Origin: Amycolatopsis sp. WQ 127309
Lineage (GTDB): Bacteria; Actinomycetota; Actinomycetes; Mycobacteriales; Pseudonocardiaceae
Assembly (NCBI RefSeq): GCF_023023025.1
Contig: NZ_CP095481.1
Coordinates: forward strand, 1,612,001 to 1,676,000
Reading direction: 5' to 3'
Length of the DNA stretch: 64,000 nt
In this document: in pieces, positions 18,494-28,505 of the stretch
Position numbering within the stretch: position 1 is the first letter of the stretch
Layout of the letters: each line of letters opens with the position of its first letter
Program-made: the position numbers and the translations under genes
Notes under the pieces: generated by a model
Told to the model about the DNA's origin: nothing
The model's database searches: none
The model's input: only the letters and a program-made list of their open reading frames with translations

Positions 18494-19840
18494 TCACGAC
18501 GTGATCTGGCCGTACCGCTCCAAGGACACCTGGCGCTCGTGGGCGTGGTCGACCATCGGCTCCGGGTAGTCCTTGGGGCGGTCCTTCAGCTTGTGGACCG
18601 CTTTCCCCTGCACCGGACGCAGTTCCGGCACGTACTTGCGGACGTAGTCGCCGTTCGGGTCGAACTTCTCCCCCTGCGTCGTCGGGTTGAAGATCCGGAA
18701 GTACGGCGCCGCGTCGGTGCCGCTGCCCGCCACCCACTGCCAGTTCAGCTGGTTCGACGCGAGATCGCCGTCCACGAGGTGGTTCATGAAGTGCCGCGCG
18801 CCCTGCCACCACGGCAGGTGCAGGTCCTTCACCAGGAAGCTCGCGACGACCATCCGGACGCGGTTGTGCATCCAGCCCTCGGCCAGCAGCTGCCGCATCC
18901 CGGCGTCGACGATCGGGTAGCCCGTCTTCCCGGCGCACCACCGCTCGAAGGCCTCGCGGTCGTCGTCGTGGCTCATCTTGTCGAAGCGCTTGTCGTAGTT
19001 CTTGCGCGCGGTTTCCGGCCGGTGCCACAGGACGTCGGCGTGGAACTCGCGCCAGCACAGCTCGCTGCGCAGCGACTTCGCGCCGACGCGGTCATCACCG
19101 GCGAGGTCCGCCAGCAGCGTCCGCGGGTGGACGCACCCCCAGCGCAGGTACGGCGAAATCCGCGTGGTGCCCTCACGATCCGGCCGGTCGCGGTCCTCGT
19201 CGTAGGTGTCGACGCCGCCGTCGAGGAAGGCGTGCCAGACGTCCAGCGCGGCCTGCTCCCCCGGCTCGGGCAGCACCGCGGAAACGCGCGGCGGCTTGGG
19301 GATCTTCAACGACTTCGGCGGCTCGACCCAGTCCACAAGGGACGGCCCGGTGTCCGCGGGCGCGCGCCAGCCGTGCGCGGTCCAGGCGCGGAAGAACGGC
19401 GTGAAGACGCGGTACGGGTCGCCGTCCGGCTTGGTGACGCGCCCGGGCGCCACCGCGTACGGCGAGCCCGTCTCCACCCAGTCGATGTTGTTCTCCGCCA
19501 AGGCCTTCGCGACCTCGGCGTCCCGGCGCCGGCCGTACGGGCCGGTGTCGGCGCTGACGTGCACCGCGGACGCGCCGACCTTCTTCGCGGCTTTCACGAC
19601 CTCGGCCGCCGGGTCACCGCGCACCAGCATCAGCCGACCGCCGAGCTGCTCGTCGAGCTTCTCCAGGCAGCCGTAGAGGAACGCCGTCCGCACATCGCCG
19701 GACGGCTTCAGCAGCGCCTCGTCGAGGACGTACAGCGCGAGGACGTGCTTGCTGTGCTTCGACGCTTCCAGCAGGGCGGCGTGGTCGCCCAGCCGCAGGT
19801 CGCGGCGGAACCACAGGACAACCGGCGCTTCTTTGGTCAC
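18494..19840 (-). CDS. phr: Deoxyribodipyrimidine photolyase (class I CPD)
   Basis: A 448-residue light-driven DNA repair flavoenzyme that splits cyclobutane pyrimidine dimers. The N-terminal alpha/beta antenna domain starts VVLWFRRDLRLGDHAAL. The FAD-binding domain has ELCWREFHADVLWHRP near 270 and the signature GYPIVDAGMRQLLAEGWMHN near 320, followed by VKDLHLPWWQGARHF and LASNQLNWQWVAGSGTDAAP, with the Trp-rich electron-transfer region typical of class I enzymes. The start is GTG at 19840, which gives the family's standard N-terminus; the frame upstream is a shadow of gltA. It is a single gene converging on the NatAB operon. Confidence 0.94.
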   Translation of the reverse strand: MTKEAPVVLWFRRDLRLGDHAALLEASKHSKHVLALYVLDEALLKPSGDVRTAFLYGCLEKLDEQLGGRLMLVRGDPAAEVVKAAKKVGASAVHVSADTGPYGRRRDAEVAKALAENNIDWVETGSPYAVAPGRVTKPDGDPYRVFTPFFRAWTAHGWRAPADTGPSLVDWVEPPKSLKIPKPPRVSAVLPEPGEQAALDVWHAFLDGGVDTYDEDRDRPDREGTTRISPYLRWGCVHPRTLLADLAGDDRVGAKSLRSELCWREFHADVLWHRPETARKNYDKRFDKMSHDDDREAFERWCAGKTGYPIVDAGMRQLLAEGWMHNRVRMVVASFLVKDLHLPWWQGARHFMNHLVDGDLASNQLNWQWVAGSGTDAAPYFRIFNPTTQGEKFDPNGDYVRKYVPELRPVQGKAVHKLKDRPKDYPEPMVDHAHERQVSLERYGQITS

Positions 19841-19905
19841 GCCGGACAACGATAAGCGCCCCGCCGTGCCAGTGCACGACGGGGCGGTTATCCGGGTTAA
19901 AACGC

Positions 19906-21222
<1,317 letters not shown>

Positions 21223-21394
21223 GCAAGTCCCTCTCACGTTGGGCACGGGACGGCGGCGCCTGTAGGTTCCACAGGTAGCCACGTGTTCACGCGAGGAAAC
21301 ACTGGCGCCTCGCTGCACACCGCCCCGCTGGGGTATGAAGAATGCCCCTCTACGCTAGTCGAGAACCCCGGCACCGCGCAGCGGTGACGTTGCC

Positions 21395-21418
21395 CCTGGT
21401 ACCCGCTTTGGGACCAGG
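21395..21418 (-). terminator. Hairpin after the PfkB gene
   Basis: CCTGGTACCC and GGGACCAGG pair across a GCTTT loop with one bulged base. It lies immediately downstream of the kinase stop on the minus strand and upstream of the gltA promoter region. No U-tract follows. Confidence 0.5.
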
Positions 21419-21419
21419 T

Positions 21420-22361
21420 TCACACGGTGGATGCCATATCGGCCGATGTGGGCGGCTCCGCGCCACTGCGCGACACGGTGATCGAGGCGGCTTTCGCGGC
21501 GAAGGTGAGCGCTTCGCGCCACGCGTCCGCGTCGAGGGAGGCCAGGTCCGAGACCTCGCGGGTGGTCAGCCAGGCCAGCAGCGCCCCCTGGACGGTGTCG
21601 CCGGCGCCGATGGTGTCGACCACCGTGACCTTGCGCGACGGCACGTGGGCCACCTCACCTGCGGCGGTGATCACCGCGACGCCGTCGGCGCCCCGGGTGA
21701 GCACGACCGCGTCCACACCGGACTCGACCCACGTCTTCGCGGCGGCGACCGGGTCGGCGCCTTCGGTGAGCCACGCGGTGTCGTCGTCGGAGATCTTCAG
21801 CAACCGGACGTCCGGCAGCCACGACGCGAACCGGGCGCGGTAGGCGGCCGGATCGGTGATCAGCGCTTCGCGGATGTTCGGGTCGAGCACGGTCAGCACC
21901 CCACGGGCGGCCTCGCGCCGCAGCATCGCCTCGTACGCCGACGCGCCGGGCTCGAGGACCATGCCGAGCGTGCCGAGCGAAAGCGCGGTGACCCGCTCCG
22001 GCAGCGCGCCGGGGTCGGCGACGAGCCGATCCGCCGTGCCCTCGACGTAGAACGTGTAGTGCGCGGCGCCCTTCGCGTCGAGCGCGACGACGGCCAGCGT
22101 CGTCGGCTCGTCGCCGCGTTGCAGCAGCGACGTGTCGACATCGGACGCGTGCAGCCGCTCGACCATCGCCTCGCCGAAGCGGTCGGTGGACACCCGCGAC
22201 AGGAACGCCGTCGGCACGCCGAGCCGGCCCGCGGCCAGCGCGACGTTGTACGGCCCGCCGCCCAGGCGCGGCAGCAGCGCGCGCAGCCCACCGTCCACAG
22301 TGGAGTCCAAGGGGTCACCCGGGACGAGGTCTACGAGAGCTTCTCCGCCTACGACGATCAC
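21420..22361 (-). CDS. PfkB-family carbohydrate kinase (fructokinase-like)
   Basis: A 313-residue ribokinase-fold sugar kinase. The N-terminal signature is GGGPYNVALAAGRLGVP near residue 34, with the DPNIRE segment near 170. The C-terminal ATP/anion-hole motif is VVDTIGAGDTVQGALLAWL near 248, with the catalytic Asp in GAGD. Order and length match fructokinase/2-keto-gluconokinase types. The start ATG opens directly with MIVVGGEALVDL, the expected first strand. It stands alone between gltA and a TetR gene, so its sugar is unknown; fructose is the usual substrate for this subgroup. Confidence 0.88.
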   Translation of the reverse strand: MIVVGGEALVDLVPGDPLDSTVDGGLRALLPRLGGGPYNVALAAGRLGVPTAFLSRVSTDRFGEAMVERLHASDVDTSLLQRGDEPTTLAVVALDAKGAAHYTFYVEGTADRLVADPGALPERVTALSLGTLGMVLEPGASAYEAMLRREAARGVLTVLDPNIREALITDPAAYRARFASWLPDVRLLKISDDDTAWLTEGADPVAAAKTWVESGVDAVVLTRGADGVAVITAAGEVAHVPSRKVTVVDTIGAGDTVQGALLAWLTTREVSDLASLDADAWREALTFAAKAASITVSRSGAEPPTSADMASTV

Positions 22362-22402
22362 GCGGCGAGTTTAGAGGAGATTCAGCTGACAATTCCTGTC
22401 CG

Positions 22403-22978
22403 CTATTTGTTCAGCCCGCCGAGCAACAGCTCACCCAGTGCGGTGAACGCTTCGGCGTCCGACACCTCGGTGCGCTGGGCGAGCACGCCGGTCTGGATGC
22501 CCTCGACGATCAGCCCGGTCATCTCGGCGATGAGCCGGGCGTGGACGTCGCGGAAGACGCCGTCGGCGACGCCCTTGTCGATGAACGCGTGGATCCGCTG
22601 CGCCGCGAACCGGCTGTTGACCTGGTAGGTCTCGCGCGCGGGGGCGAACTCGGCGATGTCGCGCATGAAGGTCGCCGACGCGCGGTTCAGGTGCTCGGCG
22701 ACGCCGGCCAGGTACTCGCCGATGAGCTTGGGCGCGTCGTCGATCCCGGCGATCCGCTCCTCGATGCGCGCCGCGGCGCCGCGGAAGAACTGGGCGACGA
22801 CCTTGACGGCGAGCTGCTCCTTGCTGGGCGCGAGCGCGTAGAGCGTCGACTTCGAGCAGCGCAGGCGGGCGGCGATGTCGTCCAGGGTGAAGGCGGCGAA
22901 ACCCTCCGCGAGGAAGAGGGCCTCGAGGTCGGCGAGCAGGGCGCGCTGCCTCGCGGTGGGCCGGCGACTGGCTTCCAT
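22403..22978 (-). CDS. TetR-family regulator divergent from acyl-CoA dehydrogenase
   Basis: A 191-residue repressor. The helix-turn-helix [20 protein letters not shown] spans about residues 34-54, and the C-terminal domain contains [16 protein letters not shown] near 150, as in TetR_C members linked to fatty-acid metabolism. It is divergent from an acyl-CoA dehydrogenase gene, with a symmetric operator candidate in the 104-bp gap. The likely role is to repress the dehydrogenase until an acyl-CoA ligand appears; this is inference from position. Confidence 0.87.
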   Translation of the reverse strand: MEASRRPTARQRALLADLEALFLAEGFAAFTLDDIAARLRCSKSTLYALAPSKEQLAVKVVAQFFRGAAARIEERIAGIDDAPKLIGEYLAGVAEHLNRASATFMRDIAEFAPARETYQVNSRFAAQRIHAFIDKGVADGVFRDVHARLIAEMTGLIVEGIQTGVLAQRTEVSDAEAFTALGELLLGGLNK

Positions 22979-23021
22979 CGGACCACTATCTCCTACGTCT
23001 CACGGCCGCCCCAGGCTCGTC

Positions 23022-23062
23022 GTACTGTACTCTCAGCAGACCCACAGTACTGTTTTCAGTAC
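23022..23062. promoter_or_regulatory. Candidate TetR operator cluster, GTACTG palindromes
   Basis: Three overlapping symmetric elements are visible: GTACTGTAC (23022-23030), the perfect 10-bp palindrome ACAGTACTGT (23044-23053), and GTACTG-TTTT-CAGTAC (23047-23062). They lie 20-60 bp before the dehydrogenase ATG and about 45-85 bp before the TetR start, where a bound repressor would block both promoters. Confidence 0.65.
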
Positions 23063-23082
23063 CGTTGTCTGGGAGGACGACC

Positions 23083-24219
23083 ATGCCTGCCGAACGCCTG
23101 CTGCCCGATTCGGACGCCGAAGACCTGGTCGCGCTGGCGACCGAGATCGCCCGCGACGAGCTGGCACCCCGCGCGGCCGAGGCCGAGGAGGCCGAGCGGT
23201 TCCCGCGCGAGCAGTTCCGGCTGCTCGGCAAGTCCGGCCTGCTGGGGCTGCCGTACGCGGAGCGCTGGGGCGGCGGCGACGTGCCGTACGAGGTGTACCT
23301 GCAGGTCCTGGAGGAGATCGCGGCCGCGTGGATGACGGTCGGCGTCGGACTCTCGGTGCACACGATGTCCTGCTACGGCCTGGCCAACTGGGGCACGGAC
23401 GAGCAGCGCGACGAGTGGCTGCCGGACATGCTCGAAGGGGGTCTGCTCGGCGCGTACGCATTGTCGGAGACGCAGGCGGGCTCGGACGCGGCCGCGTTGA
23501 CGACGCGAGCGCGGCTCGACGGCCCGGACTACGTCGTCAACGGCACGAAGGCGTGGATCACCCACGCCGGCGTCGCGGACTTCTACACGACGATGGTCCG
23601 CACGAGCGAGCAGGACATCTCCTGCCTGCTGGTCGACGGCTCGACGCCCGGCCTCTCGGCGGCGGCGCGCGAACGGAAGATGGGCCTCACGGGCTCCCCG
23701 ACGGCGCAGCTGAACTTCGACAACGCCGTGGTGCCCGCTTCGCGGCTCATCGGCGCGGAAGGGCAGGGGCTACGGATCGCCTTGTCGTCCTTGAGTTCGG
23801 GACGCCTGGGCATCGCGGCGTGCGCGGTGGGCCTGGCGCAGGCGGCGCTGGACGAGGCGGTCACCTACGCGAAGGGCCGCTCGCAGTTCGGCCGCCCGAT
23901 CATCGACTTCCAGGGCGTCGAGTTCCTGCTGGCCGACATGGCGGCCACGGTCGAGTCGTCCCGCGCGACGTACCTCGACGCGGCCCGGCGACGCGACCGC
24001 GGGATGCCGTTCCAGCGCCAGGCGTCGATCGCGAAGCTGGTCGCGACGGACGGCGCGATGAAGGTGACGACGGACGCCGTCCAGGTCCTCGGCGGGGCAG
24101 GTTACACGCGCGACTTCCCGGTGGAGCGGTACATGCGGGAGGCGAAGGTGCCGCAGATCTTCGAAGGTACGAACCAGATCCAGCGCATGGTCATCGCCCG
24201 CGAACTGAAGGCCTCTTAG
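23083..24219 (+). CDS. Acyl-CoA dehydrogenase
   Basis: A 378-residue FAD enzyme that introduces the alpha-beta double bond into an acyl-CoA. FAD-contact motifs are [15 protein letters not shown] near 128 and [12 protein letters not shown] near 158. The signature [20 protein letters not shown] is near 335, followed by [17 protein letters not shown], whose Glu is the catalytic base of the short/medium-chain type. The ATG at 23083 follows GGGAGG by 7 bp; an earlier in-frame start at 23065 lies in the operator region. It is probably controlled by the divergent TetR. Chain length is not resolved. Confidence 0.93.
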   Translation: MPAERLLPDSDAEDLVALATEIARDELAPRAAEAEEAERFPREQFRLLGKSGLLGLPYAERWGGGDVPYEVYLQVLEEIAAAWMTVGVGLSVHTMSCYGLANWGTDEQRDEWLPDMLEGGLLGAYALSETQAGSDAAALTTRARLDGPDYVVNGTKAWITHAGVADFYTTMVRTSEQDISCLLVDGSTPGLSAAARERKMGLTGSPTAQLNFDNAVVPASRLIGAEGQGLRIALSSLSSGRLGIAACAVGLAQAALDEAVTYAKGRSQFGRPIIDFQGVEFLLADMAATVESSRATYLDAARRRDRGMPFQRQASIAKLVATDGAMKVTTDAVQVLGGAGYTRDFPVERYMREAKVPQIFEGTNQIQRMVIARELKAS

Positions 24220-24229
24220 CCCGACACCG

Positions 24230-24370
24230 AACTCGCGTGATCCGAACCGTAACTCGCGTGATCAGAGCCGTATCCGGCGTGATTGAAGCCGGAACTCGCG
24301 GTTCCGGCCCCAATCACGCGAGTTCCGGCCTCAATCACGTGAGTCACGGCCCCAGTCACGCGAGTTACGG
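24230..24370. repeat. Array of 21-bp repeats in head-to-head orientation
   Basis: Three forward 21-bp units begin AACTCGCGTGATC (24230, 24251, diverged 24272). They are followed by a part unit at 24293 and three reverse units that contain CAATCACGCGAGTT or close variants (24301, 24322, 24343). The 141-bp block fills the gap between the dehydrogenase and the first Uma2 gene. It can fold into one large hairpin. The exact 21-bp period is about two turns of the helix. Confidence 0.85.
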
Positions 24371-24442
24371 GTTGTCGGCCGGGGGTCTTGTAACCCGGTC
24401 CAGCGAAGGCTGTCGCACGGCCGGCACGGATACCGTTACCGC

Positions 24443-24982
24443 ATGTCCGGCCGTCTGCTGTCCGTCGAGGAGTACCGAGCGCTCGGGGAAACCGACCGCG
24501 GTTTCACCGAACTGGTGGAAGGCCGGGTGGTGCCGTCGCCCGGCTCCGGCCGGAGGCACAACATGGCCGCGTGCCGGCTGGCCGGACAGCTCGAACGGCA
24601 GTTGCCGCGCGATCTCGCCTTCGCCCTCGGCACCGACCTGGACCTGCAGCTGGCACCGCACGGCGAGCCCGGCTTCTCCCGCCGCCCGGACCTGCTGGTC
24701 TTCGACCGGGCCGCGGTCGCCCGCGCCGGCGACCTGATCCGCGCCGACGAGGTGGCCGTGGTCATCGAGATCGTGTCGCCGGGCTCCCGACGCACCGACT
24801 ACCGGGTGAAGCACGACGAGTACGCCGACGCGGGGATCCCGCACTACTGGATCGTCGACCTCGGCGAGCCGGTCTCGCTCGCCGCCTGCCGCGGGTACCA
24901 GGACGCGCCGGCGGTCACCGGGACCTTCGCGACCGACGTCCCGTTCCCGGTCAAGCTCGACCTCGACGCCCTGCTGTCGTGA
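24443..24982 (+). CDS. Uma2-family (DUF820) putative endonuclease, copy 1
   Basis: A 179-residue PD-(D/E)XK-fold protein. The fold's core is visible: FTELVEGRVVPSP (conserved Glu near 25), RRPDLLVFDR (Asp near 81), VVIEIVSPGSRRTDYRVKHDEYADAGIPHYWIVD near 103-137 with the E-x-V-S-P and Lys. This is the Uma2 pattern, abundant in cyanobacteria and actinomycetes, with unproven nuclease function. A paralogue follows 104 bp downstream. The last 72 bp (24911-24982) are identical in the two genes although the rest has diverged, which suggests gene conversion or recombination. Confidence 0.85.
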   Translation: MSGRLLSVEEYRALGETDRGFTELVEGRVVPSPGSGRRHNMAACRLAGQLERQLPRDLAFALGTDLDLQLAPHGEPGFSRRPDLLVFDRAAVARAGDLIRADEVAVVIEIVSPGSRRTDYRVKHDEYADAGIPHYWIVDLGEPVSLAACRGYQDAPAVTGTFATDVPFPVKLDLDALLS

Positions 24983-25086
24983 ACGATGACTCGATCGAGG
25001 GAAAGGTGTCTCACTCAAAGTACAGATACGGTTACTCATGGTTGCACTTGAGCCGTGAGACAATTCCGGCAACGTGAGGAGATGCT

Positions 25087-25692
25087 GTGATTGCACTTTC
25101 CCAGCCGGAGCCTGCTCGCCGGTGGGGGATCCCCGATCACCTGCTGACGATCGAGGAGTACGCGGCGCTCGGTGAAACCGACTCAGGTTTCACCGAACTC
25201 GTGGAAGGCCGCGTCGTGATGTCCCCCAGTCCCATTCCCGACCACAACGACGCGTTGCTCGAACTTGCGCAACAGGTCATTCCACAGCTGCCGGACCACC
25301 TCAAGGTTCTCCTCGACACCGACGTGGATCTCGGTCTGGCTCCCAGGGGCAGACCGGGCCATTCTCGACGGCCTGACCTGATGGTTGTCGAAAGAACCGC
25401 GCTTATCCGCGTCCGAAAGATGAGGGGCATGCTCCGGGCCGAAGAGGTGGCCGTCGTCGTCGAAATCGTGTCGCCGGGTTCGAGACGCACTGACTACCAG
25501 GTGAAGCACGATGAGTACGCCGATGCCGGCATCCCGCACTACTGGATCGTCGACATCACCGAGCCGGTCTCGCTCGTCGCTTGTCACCAGGCCGGCGAAT
25601 TCGGCTACATGGACGCCGCCGCGGTCACCGGGACCTTCGCGACCGACGTCCCGTTCCCGGTCAAGCTCGACCTCGACGCCCTGCTGTCGTGA
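25087..25692 (+). CDS. Uma2-family (DUF820) putative endonuclease, copy 2
   Basis: A 201-residue paralogue of the preceding protein with a longer N-terminus (MIALSQPEPARRWGIPDHLL) and a short insertion KMRGMLRAEE near residue 117. Core motifs FTELVEGRVVMSPSP, RRPDLMVVER, VVVEIVSPGSRRTDY and HDEYADAGIPHYWIVD are kept. The start is GTG at 25087, preceded by GTGAGGAGAT. Its 3' 72 bp are identical to copy 1. The upstream 100 bp (24983-25086) are visibly less GC-rich than the surroundings, which hints at separate origin. Function is as uncertain as for copy 1. Confidence 0.85.
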   Translation: MIALSQPEPARRWGIPDHLLTIEEYAALGETDSGFTELVEGRVVMSPSPIPDHNDALLELAQQVIPQLPDHLKVLLDTDVDLGLAPRGRPGHSRRPDLMVVERTALIRVRKMRGMLRAEEVAVVVEIVSPGSRRTDYQVKHDEYADAGIPHYWIVDITEPVSLVACHQAGEFGYMDAAAVTGTFATDVPFPVKLDLDALLS

Positions 25693-25761
25693 TGTGAATA
25701 GACGGACGACACGCTGGAACCGCCCGGTAACCGGCGTGTCGTCCGTCCGCTCTGGGGACGG

Positions 25762-26979
25762 TCAGCGGGACTCGCGGTACCGGCGGTCCGCCGATACGCC
25801 TTCGCCCAGCTGCTCGTCGAAGTGGTACACCTCGGCGCCGCGGACGAAGACCCGCAGGGCGCGGTTCATCACGTCCAGCGGGTCACCGGACCAGAGGACG
25901 ACGTCCGCGTCCAGGCCCGGCTTCAGGGAGCCGATCTGACTGTCCAGCCCCAGCATCTCAGCTGGGTTGACGGTCAGCGACTTCAGGGCTGTGTGCGGGT
26001 CGAGGCCGTCCTTGACCGCGAGCGCCGCCTGGTAGACCAGGAAGTTGATCGGGATCACCGGGTGGTCCGTGGTGATCGCGATCTTGACGCCGGCGCGGGC
26101 CAGGATGCCCGCGGATCGCAGCGTGCGGTTGCGCAGCTCGACCTTGGACTTCGTGGTGAACAGCGGCCCGAGGATGACCGGGACGTCGCGCTCGGCGAGC
26201 AGGTCCGCGATCAGGTGGCCTTCGGTGCCGTGGTTGATCACGAGCTTGTAGCCGAACTCGTCGGCGAGGCGGATCGCCGTGACCATGTCGTCCGCGCGGT
26301 GGACGTGCTGGTCCCAGTACAGCTCGCCGTCGAGGACCTTGGCCAGGACCTCCTGGGTCAGGTCGACCTCGTGCGGCTTGCCCTCGGCGGCCGCGTGGTC
26401 GCGCTTCGCCTGGTAGTTGCGGGCCTTGGTGAACGCCTCGCGCAGGATCGCGGCGACGCCCAGCCGGGTCGACGGCGTCTGCTTCTTCTCGCCGTACACG
26501 CGCTTCGGGTTCTCGCCGAGCGCGCTCTTCACGCTGACGTGCTCCGCGAAGACCATGTCGAGGATGCTGCGGCCCCAGGTCTTGACGCCGATGGTCTGGC
26601 CACCGATCGGGTTGCCCGACCCGGGCTTGATGACGACGCTCGTGACGCCGCCGGCCAGCGCGTCGTCGAAGCCGGGCTCGTACGGGTCGATGCCGTCGAC
26701 GGCGCGGAACCGGGCGCCGTTCGGGTCGGTCATCTCGTTGGTGTCGTTGCCGGACCAGCCCTCGCCGTCCTCGTGGACGCCGAGGTGCGCGTGGGCGTCG
26801 ATGAAGCCGGGCAGCACCCAGGTGCCGGCCGCGTCGACCAGTTCGGCGTCCTCCGGGATGTCGACGTCGGCCTCCGTGCCGACCGCGACGATCTTGCCGT
26901 CGTCGATCAGGACCGTGCCGTTGTCGATGGGATCACCGTCGATGGGGACGACGTAGCCCCCGACAATTGCCTTCGCCAT
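25762..26979 (-). CDS. Amidohydrolase (imidazolonepropionase/prolidase-like)
   Basis: A 405-residue metal-dependent hydrolase of the amidohydrolase superfamily. Metal ligands are expected in GFIDAHAHLGVHEDG near residue 59, in HVHRADD near 225, in VINHGTEGH near 245 and in the ITTDHPVIP Asp near 305. The closing strand region GSLKPGLDADVVLWSGDPL is typical. The N-terminus GTVLIDDGKIVAVG is the small beta-sandwich that frames the barrel. The overall pattern fits the group annotated as imidazolonepropionase-like or Xaa-Pro dipeptidase-like hydrolases, not a histidine-pathway enzyme, since no hut genes are near. Substrate unknown. Confidence 0.85.
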   Translation of the reverse strand: MAKAIVGGYVVPIDGDPIDNGTVLIDDGKIVAVGTEADVDIPEDAELVDAAGTWVLPGFIDAHAHLGVHEDGEGWSGNDTNEMTDPNGARFRAVDGIDPYEPGFDDALAGGVTSVVIKPGSGNPIGGQTIGVKTWGRSILDMVFAEHVSVKSALGENPKRVYGEKKQTPSTRLGVAAILREAFTKARNYQAKRDHAAAEGKPHEVDLTQEVLAKVLDGELYWDQHVHRADDMVTAIRLADEFGYKLVINHGTEGHLIADLLAERDVPVILGPLFTTKSKVELRNRTLRSAGILARAGVKIAITTDHPVIPINFLVYQAALAVKDGLDPHTALKSLTVNPAEMLGLDSQIGSLKPGLDADVVLWSGDPLDVMNRALRVFVRGAEVYHFDEQLGEGVSADRRYRESR

Positions 26980-27024
26980 AGTTCGCCACGCTAACGAACT
27001 GACCCGGGTGGCCGCGAGCCGGGC

Positions 27025-27120
27025 TCAGCTCGCCGGCAGATCGAACCCGAATCCCGCGACGACCAGCAAGACGCCGATGACGCGCAGCGACCGGTCGGGC
27101 CGCGGGCCGCCCCTCGAAAC
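27025..27120 (-). CDS. Possible small hydrophobic ORF without a normal start
   Basis: After the GNAT stop, one minus-strand frame reads through VSRGGPRPDRSLRVIGVLLV and ends FGFDLPAS, with a single basic-then-hydrophobic segment that looks like a small membrane peptide. No ATG, GTG or TTG occurs in frame after the GNAT stop; only GTT (27120) or CTG (27087) could start it. It may be a remnant, a non-canonical start or chance. Confidence 0.25.
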   Translation of the reverse strand, partial: VSRGGPRPDRSLRVIGVLLVVAGFGFDLPAS

Positions 27121-27134
27121 TGCTCCGGAGCAAC

Positions 27135-27593
27135 CTACGGAACCCGCGGCTTCTCCAGGTGCACCAATTCGTGGTTGTTCTCGGGCGTCCGGTGCGTCTC
27201 GCGGTAGCCGTGCTTCGCGTACATCCCCAGCGGCCCGACGCTCTTCGACCCGGTGAACAGCCGGAACACCGTCACCTCCGGTGGGGCCGCCGCCTCGGCC
27301 GCGAGCAGCAGCCCGCCGCCCAGGCCGGCACCCTGCCGATCCGGCGCGACGACCAGCCGGGTCACCAGACCCACGTGCCCGGTCACCGTCAGCCGCACCG
27401 ACGCGAGCAGCCGGCCGTGCTCGCGGAAACCCCACGAGAGGCACGACTCCAACGCCGTCCGCGCCTCCGCAAGGGTCTCCAGCAGCGGCGGCAGGTCGAA
27501 GTCGTCGTGCGCGCGGGCTTCGGTGACGTACGCGGCGCGTTGCAGCGTCAGCACTTCGCCCGCGTCGGCGACGCCCAGGCGAAGCGGCTTCAC
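27135..27593 (-). CDS. GNAT-family N-acetyltransferase
   Basis: A 152-residue acyltransferase. The acetyl-CoA-binding motif A is VTRLVVAPDRQGAGLGGGLL near residues 77-97 (Q/RxxGxG/A), followed by FRLFTGSKSVGPLGMYAKHGY (motif B). The start GTG at 27593 overlaps the stop of the upstream epimerase gene (GTGA on the minus strand), so the pair is translationally coupled. The substrate is unknown. Linkage to an aldose epimerase does not identify it. Confidence 0.87.
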   Translation of the reverse strand: MKPLRLGVADAGEVLTLQRAAYVTEARAHDDFDLPPLLETLAEARTALESCLSWGFREHGRLLASVRLTVTGHVGLVTRLVVAPDRQGAGLGGGLLLAAEAAAPPEVTVFRLFTGSKSVGPLGMYAKHGYRETHRTPENNHELVHLEKPRVP

Positions 27594-28495
27594 TTGACGC
27601 GGATGCCCCAGCTGCCCGACCACGACGCCGCCGGCTCCAGCTCGACCAGGTCGGTGCCGGTGTTGAGCGCGTCGGCCGGGCAGGTCATCGGCTCGATCGC
27701 GACGGCGCGGCCGCGGCCGACCAGGTCGTCCGGCGTGAACACCTGCGCCCAGTGGAAGTCCGGGCCGGTCCAGACCAGCAGCTGCTGGTCGCCGTGCGCG
27801 AGGACGAAGTGGTGCAGCCCGTCGTCGGCCGTCGTGAGACCGCCGAACGCCGTGTCCAGGTCGACGCCTGCGAGGACGCGCCCGCCACGGAAGTCGAACT
27901 CGGTGCCCTCGACGTCCTGCTCCGGCGCGTACGGCATCTGCTCGTCGCCGAGGTAGGGCCGGACGCGGCTCGCGGGCAGGGTGAGGGTCAGCTCGTCGGT
28001 CGGGACGTCGCCGATCCGGAAGTACGGGTGCGTGCCGACGCCGACGCCGATCGGCTGCTCGCCCTCGTTGCGGATCTCGTGCGTGATGGTCAGCTCGCGC
28101 GGCGCCAGGTCGTAGGTGATCGTCGCGCGCAGCGGCACCGGCCAGCCCGGCTGCACCTCGACGTCGACGGCCAGGGTGATCGACGACTCGGCGTGCTCCA
28201 GCAGCTCCCACTCGAGGTGGCGGGTCAGGCCGTGGATGGCGTTGCCGCGCGCCTCCTCGGTGATCTCGAGCTGCTGCTTCTCGCCCTGGAACGTCCACTG
28301 GCCGGCCTTGGTCCGGTTCGGCCAGGGCAGCAGCACCTGCCCGGCGCCCTTCGGCGGCTTCGCGTCTTCGGCGAACTCCTCGACGTACGGCACTCCGCCG
28401 ACTTCGAACGCGCGCAGGCCCGCACCGATCTCGGTGACGACGGCGCGCGCGTTGCCGCGGGTGATCTCGAACTGCTGACCGGTCGGGTTGCCCAT
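27590..28495 (-). CDS. Aldose 1-epimerase family protein
   Basis: A 301-residue galactose-mutarotase-fold protein that would interconvert alpha and beta anomers of a hexose or act on a hexose-6-phosphate. Seen are the N-terminal LLPWPNRTKAGQW loop near 55, IHGLTRHLEWEL near 87 with the first catalytic-type His, GVGTHPYFRIG near 150 with the second, and the C-terminal VAIEPMTCPADALN near 268 with the catalytic Glu. These are the usual residues of the mutarotase-like family. It is followed by a coupled GNAT gene. Confidence 0.88.
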   Translation of the reverse strand: MGNPTGQQFEITRGNARAVVTEIGAGLRAFEVGGVPYVEEFAEDAKPPKGAGQVLLPWPNRTKAGQWTFQGEKQQLEITEEARGNAIHGLTRHLEWELLEHAESSITLAVDVEVQPGWPVPLRATITYDLAPRELTITHEIRNEGEQPIGVGVGTHPYFRIGDVPTDELTLTLPASRVRPYLGDEQMPYAPEQDVEGTEFDFRGGRVLAGVDLDTAFGGLTTADDGLHHFVLAHGDQQLLVWTGPDFHWAQVFTPDDLVGRGRAVAIEPMTCPADALNTGTDLVELEPAASWSGSWGIRVK

Positions 28496-28505
28496 GCGGA
28501 CGACC

